A stretch of 60,000 bases of DNA, from NCBI RefSeq assembly GCF_037975245.1, contig NC_092577.1:35520898-35580897 (forward strand), written 5' to 3'. The DNA comes from Apostichopus japonicus (taxonomy: Eukaryota; Echinodermata; Holothuroidea; Aspidochirotida; Stichopodidae). Below the pieces are notes generated by a model. It ran no database searches and had not been told where the DNA came from. It saw only the letters and a program-made list of their open reading frames with translations. Positions 34,290-46,348 of this stretch are shown here, one piece after another (positions within the stretch are counted from its first letter, which is position 1; the number at the start of each line of letters is the position of its first letter). The position numbers and the translations under genes were made by a program.

Positions 34290-34604
34290 CGACCCTTTTA
34301 TAACGATGAACTGATCGTGCTGTCTGTTAACTTGCAGCAAATTGCCCATACATATAAACAAGGCCCCGTGTACATAAACACGTTATGAGATGTCGTTAGT
34401 GGTACTTTCCAAACTCCGTAGTTCACAACTTTTTTTTTTGTAGGGCAATTTCCTTGGCTTGCCAATTTACCGCAACATGAAAGGAATCAGCCAAGAGAAA
34501 ATTCCTCGTGGACATAAATGATGCAAACCGTTCCCGTCAGAGTGATTATCAAATTGGCAGCTTTCTGCAAAAACGCTTATGAAATGCCTATTCTCTCTCT
34601 CTGC

Positions 34605-34655
<51 letters not shown>

Positions 34656-35734
34656 ATATCCATACAAAATATCAAGAATATAAACTTTGATAAACTGTCA
34701 CACCATTTTTGTTAGTCTTAGTTCTTCTTACGCTTGTGTTACACGTTGAATGATACGCTCATGTTATGGTTCGCCAAGCTTGTTATTAACTTTTAGCTTG
34801 TGTTCATCTTTATTTGACTTTCGACACTTTACGGGGCACAAAATTACATTTTGTGTCAATTTCAGTTTGTCTTTCTTCAGATTAAAGCGGTTTGTTATCA
34901 CGCCATGCTACAATTCGCTCATCCATCAAGTCGAGAGGCAGATTCGAACTCTCTCAGATTACAAAATGGATGAGATTAAAGGGGCACGAATATGGTAACC
35001 GAATTAAAACACAACTTTTATAATAATGAAAAAAGGCTGCGCCTATTGTCACCAACTGGTGGGGTGTGGAGTAGGGGGGAGAGGAGGGGAGGATGTAAAC
35101 AGGGAAACAAGAATGCATCTTAATTTAACGATTTGTGATGGTGGAGACTGATAGGTTCAACTATATTCACATATTCAAAGTAACGTTGTCGTTAATCACT
35201 TTCCGTGCAAGCAAAATGTCGGCCCATCATGGTCGATTGTACAGTTCTATAACATTAGTTCACCGCCAGTTACTTACAGAGGACTGGAGAAATGTTCTTG
35301 CACAAAAACATATAAAAAGGAACTTTCATACTTATAGGGTGATATCTATACATCTCGCAATAAGGTATCATTGCACAAGATTTTCGAATTTCGGCTTCTG
35401 TATGGTTCCAAGTGAATTTTGACTTCGACCAAAACAAAAGGCTCTTGAACTCAAACGTACAAGTAAACAAACGCACAAACGCAACTTGTACGATGATACC
35501 ATGATAAATGATACCGTGGAGCTCCATGCATATACGAAGATCATACAAGCCTTTCCTCACCCCTCATCTTCTGGCTGTGTGCCACGTAAAGCCTGCAATG
35601 GTCTCCCGAAGTTTTGTCTAAGACTATCTGCCTTGCTTCGTTCCAGGACCTCCAACCTATCATATCTTCTACTTTCTCTCTCCATGAATGTGATCCTCCA
35701 TGTTTCTTTCGGTTTCTCCCGCCCTGCTTCTCTC
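34290..35734. other. Intergenic DNA
   Basis: No gene supported. A (TA)n tract lies at 34607-34649. Open frames of 80-96 codons at 34750-35760 have no recognisable domain. Confidence 0.55.
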
Positions 35735-35964
35735 GTTGGGGTAAACAGGTTGGGGTAATCAGGTTGGGGTAACCAGGTTGGGTAACCAGGTTGGGTAACC
35801 AGGTTGGGTAATCAGGTTGGGGTAACCAGGTTGGGTAACCAGGTTGGGTAATCAGGTTGGGGTAACCAGGTTGGGTAACCAGGTTGGGTAATCAGGTTGG
35901 GTAACCAGGTTGGTCACCAGGTTGGGTAACCAGGTTGGGTAACCAGGTTGGGGTAACCAGGTTG
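35735..35964. repeat. 13/14-bp minisatellite with a 40-bp higher-order pattern
   Basis: About 17 units of GTTGGG(G)TAACCAG/GTTGGGTAATCAG. Units occur in the order long, short, short-with-T over part of the array, giving a 40-bp superunit. Confidence 0.95.
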
Positions 35965-37049
35965 ATGCTGTTCTACAGTTATTTCCATCCATTCTCAAAC
36001 ATGTCCTATCCATTTCCATGTTATGATATTTAACTTCATCGCTGATTGGTGTTTGGTCGAACATAAAACAATGTGGATGTTTATTTGGTCTTCAATTCAA
36101 CCGATGAATTAAATTCCAGCAAAAACGATATATTTTCACATGCAGCTATCATATGGCATGTATCAACGTTCATCTATTCATGAGTTCTGTTTTCTTTCAG
36201 CACATTGTCTTGTTATATTTGAATCAGTGACGTCATTAATCTTGATGAATATAAGTTCATTTGACCTTTTTTGATCGATCTTCTCTTATTCCTCTTATCC
36301 CTCATCACCAGAGGTTGGCCTTATCTTCTCATATTACGATTTGTTTTCATTTTCCCTGAATGGCCTTGAAGATTGATGGCAATAAATTCATGTAACTCTA
36401 TATATAGCTGGAGTTAGTCCATATATGCCGAAGATACTTTGAATCGCTCCGTTTTGTTTTATGCAGATTTTATGTTTCATCTGTGGTAATCTATTCATGG
36501 AAGGAACCTGCTTAGAAAACAATGACCAGCCTTAAAATGATCTAAAATTTATACTATTTTATTCAAAAAAGAGAAAATATATAACGCTTCGGAAATTTGA
36601 AAGCGCAAATAGCGTGTGAATAAAATCGAGAAAAGAAATTGAGAAGTTGATTCTGGTTAAGTAAAGAATGACCTTGTTCTTTAGCTTCATGTTTATATTA
36701 CAGCGATGTTACGGTAGACTGAAGTTGATTTCTTAACAAAAGTTCTGGCAATTTTCTGCATCTTTAGGTCCAAACTACATCCTAAATAGCATTCACTACG
36801 TGTAACGAAGATATGATTTGATTAACCTTGGTGATATTCTGTGAATGCAACTGGCAACATCAGTTAGTAAGTGCCTTCATCATTGTAATTTAGTTGAAGA
36901 TATCATAATTCCTCTTTAATAATCTAAAAGTTATTTGTCCAAAAAGGAAGATGGTTTGGATTCAAAACAGTCCGCATTTTCTGGAAACTCTCGACTTTTT
37001 GTGTTAGAATGTCGCTAGCCAAATATTTAAAATAGCCTATGCTATATTT
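35965..37049. other. Intergenic DNA
   Basis: AT-rich sequence, no gene or repeat recognised. Confidence 0.6.
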
Positions 37050-37175
37050 GCAACTGAAACACATATTCACGCAGTAATTTACAGTAGGATTGATTATGCA
37101 AATTCTTCACTAGCTGGCGCAACTTCTACCAAATTATCTAGACTGCAAAAGATCCATAACACGGCGGCTGCTTGA
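37050..37175 (+). pseudogene. LINE reverse-transcriptase tail fragment (CR1/L2-like)
   Basis: One frame reads HAVIYSRIDYANSSLAGA, then KLSRLQKIHNTAAA, then a stop. This matches the segment after the RT palm in CR1/L2/jockey-type LINEs (consensus SRLDYCNSLL...KLQ.VQNAAAR). The arginine normally following the alanines is replaced by TGA. No RT core is recognisable just upstream, so it is a 5'-truncated relic abutting the (TCA)n tract. Confidence 0.7.
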
Positions 37176-37180
37176 ATTGC

Positions 37181-37404
<224 letters not shown>

Positions 37405-39680
37405 GTTTTTTCCCCTTATATACCAGGATGTCCCTTAATTTTTTTGTTAAGAAAATTCATCCAAGATAGAGCCTGGGCACAAAAACCAAACACCTTGATC
37501 CACTACCAACCTCAGTCCCCTTAATGTAATCTATCAACCCTTCTGTCATTTAAATTCAAGTGAAACTTTATCTTCCGTCAACCAAATTATTCGATAAAGT
37601 CATGTCTTTCAAAACAGCGGTTCAATTATGAAGTCATTAGCAGCTTTCAAATTCGATATCTCCTAGGGATTTAGGCTTTTGTATTGGGGGGGGGGGGGGG
37701 GAGGAGAGAGGTAATGCAGTGAAACCACCAGTAATAGAAACAAAGAACCTCATGAATTTTTAGTATAGGCTGAAAACATTTGACTGCGGACCAGGTATTT
37801 GATTTTTTTCATTTCTAAATCTTTCAATAATACCGACAAGTGTCCTTAATTTAAAGGCATTGAAGACTCGCCTCAAACCGCGTGCCGCCCTCTGAAAATA
37901 AATTAACTTTCCGTTGCTTGCCGCAAGTGAAGTTTTTTTCTTGTCGCTACAAAATGCAGACAGTAATGAAACGTGATACCGTGTTATCTTTTATCTAGAC
38001 CTGAGATGTCCATCGCTGCAATGTACACTGTGTTGTGGGTATTGACCGCAGCCTGTATGTATTGACTGTTCACTAGTGCCTAATTACCGACGGTAGCAAG
38101 CTGTGTGTGTATTTTCTGGGATCGATGGTGGTGTCTTACACTTCTGTTACACCTCATTCAAAACTAGGTCAGATTACCGGCATCAGACGTTTCTTTGTGC
38201 GCGAGTCTTCAATGCCTTTAAAGAGACGACTTTATTGACAGAGAAATCTTGGAATACATTCAGCACCAATTTCCTTGGTCAATTTGACTTTGATTCGTAA
38301 CAGTTATTTGAATGTTATAAACAGATAATACTCTTACGTATGTCTCTTGAGTTATGTGTCAATTGCATCTGAGGAACTGACGTCATGGTTTCGGCGTTAA
38401 ACTTAGTAGTCCAGTCACTTTAATTGATGATTCTGCCGTGTTTAAACGGTCATTTCTCGAATATTGACAAGCTTTTTGAAAACCTGGGCGGCAGTGCTTA
38501 TTTTAACGATTTACAACAAATCAAAATTAATGCCGTGCCTTACTAAGTCTCCCCTTCAACTGCGTTTCAAACGGAGTCGAATTAAAGGTGTCACAATCTT
38601 TTGGTAATGCGCATATTTCACAACTACAGGAAAGCTTGGAAACGTTTATGATCATATTTAATGTTAGTTGACCAACATTATATCGAGAAAACTTAAATTA
38701 TAGGAAGGCAATATTTTAATCAAAACGTAAGCCACGAATGGAAAAACATCTAATATGTATGAACTATATCTATTTTACATATTTTAATTAGTGCCGAATG
38801 ATTCCATCCGTCTCGGGTTAAACACAGACTAGACAAATATTATTCAAACCCTTTCCCAATCGGCCGTTGCGTCGGGGAATTCGACGTTAGATCGTCGAAT
38901 AGAATGTTAACCACATTGGAGGGTTGTCAAATTACGTTGCAGACGAAAATAAGTACCCCCCCCCCAAAAAAAAAAAGAGAGTTTTCAATTCATTATTTTG
39001 ATTACAATATATATTATATATATCCTCATACGATTCCAATATCAAATCTTCAATTATATTTTCATCTCGATATTGAAAAAGATGAATCACAGTTTGAGAG
39101 ACAGGTATATAGGGTTGTATTTGAGGTCGTTACGTTATATCCGTATGTCAAGTATATACCTCATATGATAAATCGGTTCTCTTATCTTATTTTCATCAAA
39201 GAACGAAATGAAAAATAAGAGGCGTATTTTTTTTTTGTAACAAGAGGTGACAACAGCTACCATACATGATGGAACTGTGAGCTTATTTTCTGTTATGTGA
39301 AACATTAGGTTTCTATGTTAAATAAATACACAATGTTTAAAGGCTTCATCCCCGTTACAAAACAAAAATTAGATAAATAGAAATACAGTATTCTTCATTG
39401 AAATTTGGCACTTGTTTATCCCTAAACAAATATTCACTGATCTGTTACAAGAGCTTGTAAACATCGTCATATATTAGCTTTTCCCCACCGTTTTTAATGA
39501 AATAATTATATGCACATATGGTTCAATTGTGATTTAGGTCTAATTAAATAAACATGTATAACCACATCTAAACTTAATGGCACAAACGAATCATGCAAAA
39601 GAAGTGAAGATCACATGAACATTCGTTTATTAAGTAGAAAAAGAATCAATAGCAAAATATATGCATATATATAAATATGT
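37405..39680. other. Intergenic DNA
   Basis: No gene supported. There is a 15-bp poly-G tract near 37686-37701, with short open frames only. Confidence 0.6.
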
Positions 39681-39805
39681 ACCGTAATCGGTTATGAGTT
39701 GCAAAATCCAGAACAGTGAAGGAACTTCCAGCCTCCACCGGAATTCGAACCTGAGCCTCCCGCTCTAAATGCGAACGGCCTAACATACTATATCATTGCC
39801 CTTTG
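39681..39805 (-). mobile_element. tRNA-derived SINE
   Basis: Read on the minus strand, an internal pol III promoter is visible. There is a box A-like TAGTATGTTAGG (39779-39790) and a near-perfect box B GGTTCGAATTC (39741-39751), spaced as in a tRNA. The tail ends in CTGGATTTTGCAACTCATAACCG. A related tail without the tRNA head is at about 3380-3420. Confidence 0.65.
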
Positions 39806-39819
39806 ACCCAATGATTACA

Positions 39820-41717
39820 TAAAATGCAGATCATTCCCCTTATAGACAAGATCGATTTCCACAAAAAAAGAAGAAGTGTTGATAGTCACACTGCATTTTC
39901 AGCAAATGAACACCCGATCAAATCGAGATTTGTGATTGGCTGGAAGTATATATGGTTTCTTTTTATAAAATATTCTTGCTGTACATCTTTACTAGAGAAG
40001 TAAGATTTCCATGATATATCTGACAAATAAATAAAATCTAACCTGGCTCCTTTAAGTTATTTTACCAAGAATGCTGCTCGAGGAAGACGGGACACGGACT
40101 GAACATTCTGATTGTCCAACTGTGCTTGTGTGTGTACACTCCACATATACATTAATCTGTCCGTTCGTCTGTCTATATAGCTATTTGTGTTTATTCCAAT
40201 TTCTCGCTTTGAACCTCAAATGGCCTTCGATCAATATTTAACTGCGAACTTTCTGTGTAACTGGAACCGAGAATTCTGGATTGCAAAGTTGATGAAGCTA
40301 CTTTCTTTGAATCGAAGTTAAAGGCGCTTTCCTCTTGATAATATACCAAACCTAAATATGACATATGAGAAAGAAAGATAAAAAATAATGCTCAAATTTG
40401 TATTGGCACCAGTGTGGTTTAAATAGCACCGAAACACTCATCATGAACTTCTGTTTACATATGAGTAGGAAAAGGGTTAGGACAGGGTATCGGATGAGGG
40501 GAGTGGAGGGGGGGGGGGTGGAGGAGTACGCGATAATAGATAGTGTATTCTCATTTTCAAACCATACGTAAAGAAAATGAAGGGTGCCAATGGGGGGGGG
40601 GGGCGGGGCGCTCCGTGACGTAATTGTCCCCTGGGTCTGATCTTGCTCTCGGCTACCCTGCGTCTATACCCGAAGGGGTCAGTTATATCACACATACTTT
40701 GTAAGCGTTACCCTTCATAAGAACGTTATAGCTTTTGAAATTACAAACTTATATCTCGTGTTGTAACATGTGAAGTATTTCATGTATATGGAAGATTTTG
40801 TAATCACTGTATGCAGCAAGTTAGCCATCGATGATGTCGTCGAAAATAGAAAGACACCTAAGATGTTGAAAGCAGCAATATTTGACTTAGTTTTGCTTAT
40901 GCTGCGAGCTTTATTCCACAAGGCGACAACATCATGAATGTATTCCTGTCGGAAATTAAATCTATAAATATATATATATATTTCTGTTTTCGGTCTAGAT
41001 ATGAGAAAATGAAACTCATCGTTATTATTAACCACGGAAGATGGATTCGAGATGAATAGACAAGAGCAAGAGTTAATTAAAGAGCAACGGGAAATGATCA
41101 ATATCGATATTGCACGTAAATTTTTCTTTGTGGATTTATCTCCAGACATTACATTACTTACTAACTTATACTGATCAATAGTAAGCTCAACATTTATTTC
41201 CATTTTTTTAATTATTAATTCGAAACTTTACGGTTATTTTCAATTTGCTTCTATACTGTTTTTAGACAGATAGTTGTGTGGTGACGTATCATTGTGACGT
41301 AACTCATTCGTAAAGAATATTTGCATAACATGAGCTTTTCAGGAAGAGAACGACATATGGTCAATGATGTAAAGAATAAAGCAAAATATAACCATTACAG
41401 GTGATATCTTGGGTTCGGATTTAACATGACTATGATAGATTATACTGTTGGTAATAGAAAATAAACATATACAGCTGTCAGTAACCAATTGATCAAAAAT
41501 CAAGGTTCCCCTCTTAATTGTTTACTATTTAACGCCCATTGTTACAGGTGGAGGACAGATTCGGGTGTTGTCTATACATATTGTAATCAATAATAAATCC
41601 GAGTCCATTGAAAAGTCAACTTGACTCTGGGACTCGATTCCGAGTCTGGATTCGAGTCCTACAATTCTGCTGTTTGGAAAAGTCATTTTAAAACATGTGT
41701 GCCTTAGATCAGCATTT

Positions 41718-41752
<35 letters not shown>

Positions 41753-42385
41753 TTTCAATACTGGTTACAATATTTTTTCTTAATGTTTAATAACATTTTG
41801 CTATTTTATAATGTTTCTGCTGTAATCTTTGTCACGTGTTGTCAACCCCGACATTTTCTCTTTCTTTCTTTCTTTCCTTAAGACAAAAAAAAAAGTTTGC
41901 GGTGAATTTTATTTTATATTACGGTTCGTGATTTTTCTAATATAGAAAAAAAAAGAAAATAGAATATGTATAAACTGAAAATAATAGATACAGAAGAGGA
42001 GAGAAATAAACCAAGAATATGTTTGTAGGAATTAATTTAAATTTCATGCCTGTAACGAAGGCCTCAAAATAGAGGACAAGCTTGGGTGAATCGAGGGAAG
42101 AAATGATTAATTTTTTTCAGCTCACGAGTAAGAAAGTATTTTCTGTATTAGAAAATCGAAAATAAAATGTGAAATCTAACAGCATTTTTTTAGACAAATC
42201 TCGCAGTGAATATTGAATATTGCCAAAGCACATATGAGTCAGTGATAAATCACTTGTATCTGAGTAAATTTGTTTCGACTAGGTTACTTATGAAGTATGT
42301 ACTTGTATATTAAAGTACCGTAGTTTGTTGTGTTCAAGTGCAGCGCAAATGTCCTCTTCAATATAAATATCAAACAGAACACTAT

Positions 42386-42465
<80 letters not shown>

Positions 42466-43289
42466 TTATATATTTAAGCCAAAACCACATTTTCCGAGGT
42501 CTTACACAAAGATACTTTTTTGTTTTACTTTCAGTCCTCACTCTCTCACTCATATCTTTATGTTGTATTTTACCTAACAAAAACAGCTGTATTTTACCAT
42601 CCATTTTATTTTGCTTAAAGTTTGAGAAATGTTGCCAGAATTCTGTTGGGAGTCCTTTCAGTGCTTCCTATAACTAGGGGCCCCTGATGAGTAAAACAGC
42701 TTTCCAGACGGACATAACGCGGTTATCCATGCACCTTTCACGGTCTCTTTTAATAAAACTTACAACCCTCGCAATTATATCAAAGTTATTATCGTATGCC
42801 GTATCAGTTTCTTACTTTTCATCAACTTACAGCAGATCTACTATAAGACGGAAGATCGGACGTATATATTGGTTTCAAAGACACCGTATATGTACGAACC
42901 ATTTCCCAATAGCCATCTATTTTAATGCATAATCGGCCTTCCATGATCCTTGAGGGAATCGTTGTTCCTTGTAAGTGCGGTAACTGTAGCCTCTATGACA
43001 CCCGAGCGGCCTATATTTTTATCCTATCGAAGTTGTCTCCGTTAATTGGAATAAGGCCACTGTTGAAGTAGCTATCGGCGTTCCATGTGTTATATGACAC
43101 AGCCATGCAAGAAATATTCCACTTCCCAAGTATTCAGTAAATGGCGGAATTATGCTCTGCCTTTGGTTATATCATTTGCACGTATAGTGTATACATGTAC
43201 CAACTATTTAGCCTAACAGGGCTCTGATATTTACAAGGTTTACTAAGCCTGTATTCAGATACCTCTGCCGTGGGCCTAGTCTATCTGTG
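39820..43289. other. Intergenic DNA
   Basis: No gene is supported. The longest open frame of the window (162 codons, minus, 40715-41203) lies here but has no domain and includes a TA-repeat YIYIYR stretch. Contents: poly-G runs near 40510 and 40593, a 31-bp poly-A tract at 41719-41749 that could be a retroposed tail, and a (TA)n block at 42387-42462. Confidence 0.6.
42387..42462. repeat. (TA)n microsatellite
   Basis: Uninterrupted alternating AT of about 76 bp. Open frames on both strands here are repeat artefacts. Confidence 0.95.
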
Positions 43290-43331
43290 TTGTATCAGGG
43301 AGTTGTTTCCATAACAACACCCTGGTTGTAT
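43290..43331. mobile_element. 30-bp palindromic mini-insertion with 6-bp duplication
   Basis: The core at 43296-43325 starts CAGGGAGTTGTT and ends AACAACACCCTGG. It is flanked by perfect TTGTAT direct repeats (43290-43295 and 43326-43331). It is one of four such elements in the window. Confidence 0.75.
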
Positions 43332-43511
43332 TGTACATTAAGCTTCTCATGGTCCCTACTCATATGTAGTGACAACTACAGGCCCGACGAGAAGAGGCGG
43401 GGGGGGGGGGGTAATACAATCAAGCAAGTAACTGTAATTATATTTGTAAAAAATTGGTTGAATTGATGTGTTTGTTGGAGCAAATGAACTCTTTTGTGCA
43501 TAGGCTCTAAT

Positions 43512-44573
43512 CAGGCGCGGCGGAACGGAAAAATTATTGGGGGGGCTAATTTGTGGAGACTATCTAAGCGGAGCGCCACCATCGGTTGGCGCGGAGCGTA
43601 CAAGAAAATTTTGGTTTTTTTTCAAACCCCCAGATGGCCGGAAACGGCACTTCCCGAGTGTTTTATGCTGCGAATACCTAGCCCTAAAATATGGGTCTCA
43701 AGCCTGCAATTTCTTAGATTGAACGAGAAAGTCTGTAAAAACATTGTAATTTGTATATTCGATGGTGTTTAAAGAGAGTAGCTATTACTCGTAGTGTACT
43801 CGCAAAGACGTTTTGAGTGTAGTAAGGGCAGTTGCGGAGCTAGGGGTATTGGTCAGGGGGGGGGGGGGCAAGAATGGTCTGTAGGGCGCTTTCGACACTA
43901 TCTAAGCGGAGCGCCACCACAGGTTGGCGCGGAGCGTACAGAAAATTTTTGAGTAAAGATACTCTATAGATTGCAGGAAATGACCCTTTCCGGGCCTTGC
44001 TAATTTGCAGATAAACGGAGAATAAATAGGTGTCGTCGCCATTTTGTCGGAAAATTACACCAACAGAATATGACAAATGTCAATAGGTAGATGAGAGCGC
44101 AATAAAATAGTCAATAATCGCGAATAAGTAAAAAGTAGTGAAAAGCTGAAAAGGGCGCCAGCAGTCCATTTGAGTCCGTCAGGAGGGAGGGGCATCTGCC
44201 CCCTGACTGTATGGACGCTCCGCCACTGAGTAAGGGGATGTTGGAGAACTGGCTGAAATGAGGCAAGTCATTGTCCTAAGACGAAGTTGTGTTGCGCTTA
44301 CCGGTACTCACACTCACTGCTTCCACTTTTCACGGGGCGTGAAGACGCGGTTGGGGTGACAAAGTGGCCTATAGCCAGGGGACGGGCCGAGGGTCCCCCA
44401 GCATTTACTAAAATTATTACACCTATATAGTATACGTGTGCATCGGACAGATCGACAAGTATGCATTGAAAAATGGGCAGATGCACGTTTCGGAGCCTTG
44501 GTAAATATTGGGGGGGCTTATCATGCATTTGCCCCCTCAACTTTTTCAAGCCCCCCCGGTTCCGCCGCCACTG
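43512..44573. mobile_element. hAT-like element carrying a second hAT
   Basis: A perfect 8-bp direct repeat, GCTCTAAT, flanks it (43504-43511 and 44574-44581). The ends are inverted: CAGGCGCGGCGGAACGG on the left; CAGTGGCGGCGGAACCGG reading inward from the right. Without the nested insertion at 43829-44228 and its duplicated 8 bp it would be about 654 bp, so it is non-autonomous. No transposase coding was found. The 92- and 61-codon open frames here are artefacts of the non-coding interior. Confidence 0.88.
43829..44228. mobile_element. 400-bp hAT MITE nested in a related hAT
   Basis: Its ends are CAGTTGCGGAGC and GCTCCGCCACTG. The 8-bp direct repeat AGTAAGGG occurs at 43821-43828 and 44229-44236. 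Its interior shares CTATCTAAGCGGAGCGCCAC and the following GGTTGGCGCGGAGCGTACA with the host element (43559 versus 43899), so both belong to one family. Confidence 0.9.
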
Positions 44574-45199
44574 GCTCTAATTACTGCCTTTTTGGTGATG
44601 GTTGCGCGGCGATAGTAAGAGCTCTTCATGCCCCTTATACTTATAATCTACAATATTTCACCCCTGAATAGGTATTGGCATTGCATAACAATAAGCATTC
44701 AACTCGAGAAATTTAAAACCATTCTCATTTAAAGTAACCGAAAATAGCAATATCGAATATCTATATCTTGGCGTATTTCGTCCCCGTTCTGGCGTAGTGA
44801 CGAATGTTCAAAATGTGAGTTTTGAGAAAACGCGCTCTAAAGATTTTCACATTTTGACTTTAGTATAGCGTAATTAAAAAAGGATCTTTTGTACCGAAAG
44901 TTGTCAATATTTTAAATATAACAAATAGAACTTTGAGTTCTCATGTTTGTTGCTGATCGAAAAATTTCTTACAAAGTAGTAATTTTAGTGTAAACATATT
45001 CGTCGTTAAGTCATGTCATTTTCAGTTAATTTTATACATTCATCACACATTCGTCACTATGCTAGAACTAAATTTGGAAGTTTCGTCCTGTCACAGACTT
45101 GTATTCGTTGTTTGTGTGTAGCAGCCATATGGTACACCGTGAATGTTCACTGTCCGGGGGAGAGGAAGGGGGGGGGGTAGGTGGAATAACCTTACGATA

Positions 45200-45680
45200 G
45201 AAGAAAATAATCGAAGGGGTGGTACATTGGTCTTATTAATTTTAAAAAGAACGTCCACGGTTTACTTTAATGTATAAAATAGACAAGGAATGGGTTATAC
45301 GCAGGTATCAACATACGTGTTTTAGTATGTTTTTCTCGAGTGGCATGTATGGAGTCGGATATGACAAGGGGAGGTGGTATATAGGGCAAGGAGAGCCGGC
45401 TGTTGAATGGGTGGTATTTTGGTCTTATTAATTTTAAAAAGAACGCCCACGTTTTGTTGCAATGTATAAAATAGACAAGGAATTTGTATGGTTTATGGGC
45501 GGATGTAAGTGTTTTAGTATGTTTTTCTTGGGTGAAATGGAGGGTGTCGGATAGAGAGATGTTGAGGTAGGGAGGGCAAGGAGAGCCGGCTGCTGAAAGG
45601 GTGATATATTGGTCCTATTTATTTTAAAAGAACCCCCACCATTTTCTACAATGTATAAAATAGACAAGGTATATGATGAA
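45200..45680. repeat. 190-bp tandem repeat, about 2.5 copies
   Basis: GGTCTTATTAATTTTAAAA-type blocks start at 45229, 45421 and 45611 (periods 192 and 190). Each is followed by AATGTATAAAATAGACAAGG. It lies inside the 4.35-kb element. Confidence 0.85.
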
Positions 45681-45899
45681 ATGTGAACACATGCAGTTGC
45701 AAAAATAATAGTTCCAGTGGCGTAATCTGTTAAGTCGGAACTCTTATAGAGCACACAGACTACGGAAAATTGTGTGCAATTTTTCATTTTCAAGTTAGTG
45801 TATTACGTGAAATGTCTCTGACAATAGTTTCTAAGTATCCTTCAAACGCTTTGGGAAGCTTTTCACTATACTATCCCCTTAAACGGAATGTGAAATTTT

Positions 45900-46180
45900 C
45901 TTACGCCCACAGGCACATTCATAATATCCAACCCAACAACTGTGCCATTGTTCAAGTGTTTCCAAGTTGTACTATAGTATGTTGTTCCTTCTTTTTATTT
46001 CCTTCCAGTATACATATAAAAAAATTCTTACGCTCACAGGCACATTTATAATATCCAACCCAACCTCGTGTGAATCCCCAGATTTAAAGAAGGAAACAAC
46101 TGTGCCATTGTTCAAGTGTTTTCAAGTTGTAGTGTAGTATGTTGTTCCTTCTTTTTATTTCCTTCCAGTATACATATAAA
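45900..46180. repeat. Two-copy tandem repeat of 127-160 bp
   Basis: TTACGCCCACAGGCAC at 45901 and its variant at 46028 are 127 bp apart. TGTGCCATTGTTCAAGTGTT at 45941 and 46101 is 160 bp apart. The second copy therefore carries an extra 33 bp (CTCGTGTGAATCCCC...). Confidence 0.85.
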
Positions 46181-46348
46181 ATTTATAGAGAGGAGTCATA
46201 TAATACCTCAACAAGAAGAATAACTCATATCAAAGTTGCTTTTTTTAAGATGATAGGATACCAAACAGTCCAAGAATAACTAATATAAAAGGGGAGAAAA
46301 TGTCAAGATGATAGGATATCATATAAAATACATCTACTAATACAAAAG

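Noticed and set aside
34930-34960. Possible tRNA box B (GATTCGAAC)
   Set aside because: No box A or cloverleaf can be drawn around it.
40715-41203. Longest open frame of the window (162 codons, minus strand)
   Set aside because: No recognisable domain, it includes a YIYIYR stretch from TA repeats, has AT-driven composition, and shows no splice or promoter context. It is within the range expected by chance in 60 kb of AT-rich DNA.
43494-43772. 92-codon frame in the hAT-like element as a transposase
   Set aside because: No hAT dimerisation or DDE motifs; it spans the terminal repeat and non-coding body.
45716-45726. CAGTGGCGTAA as the end of another hAT MITE
   Set aside because: No inverted partner or 8-bp flanking duplication was found nearby; it could be a relic or chance.
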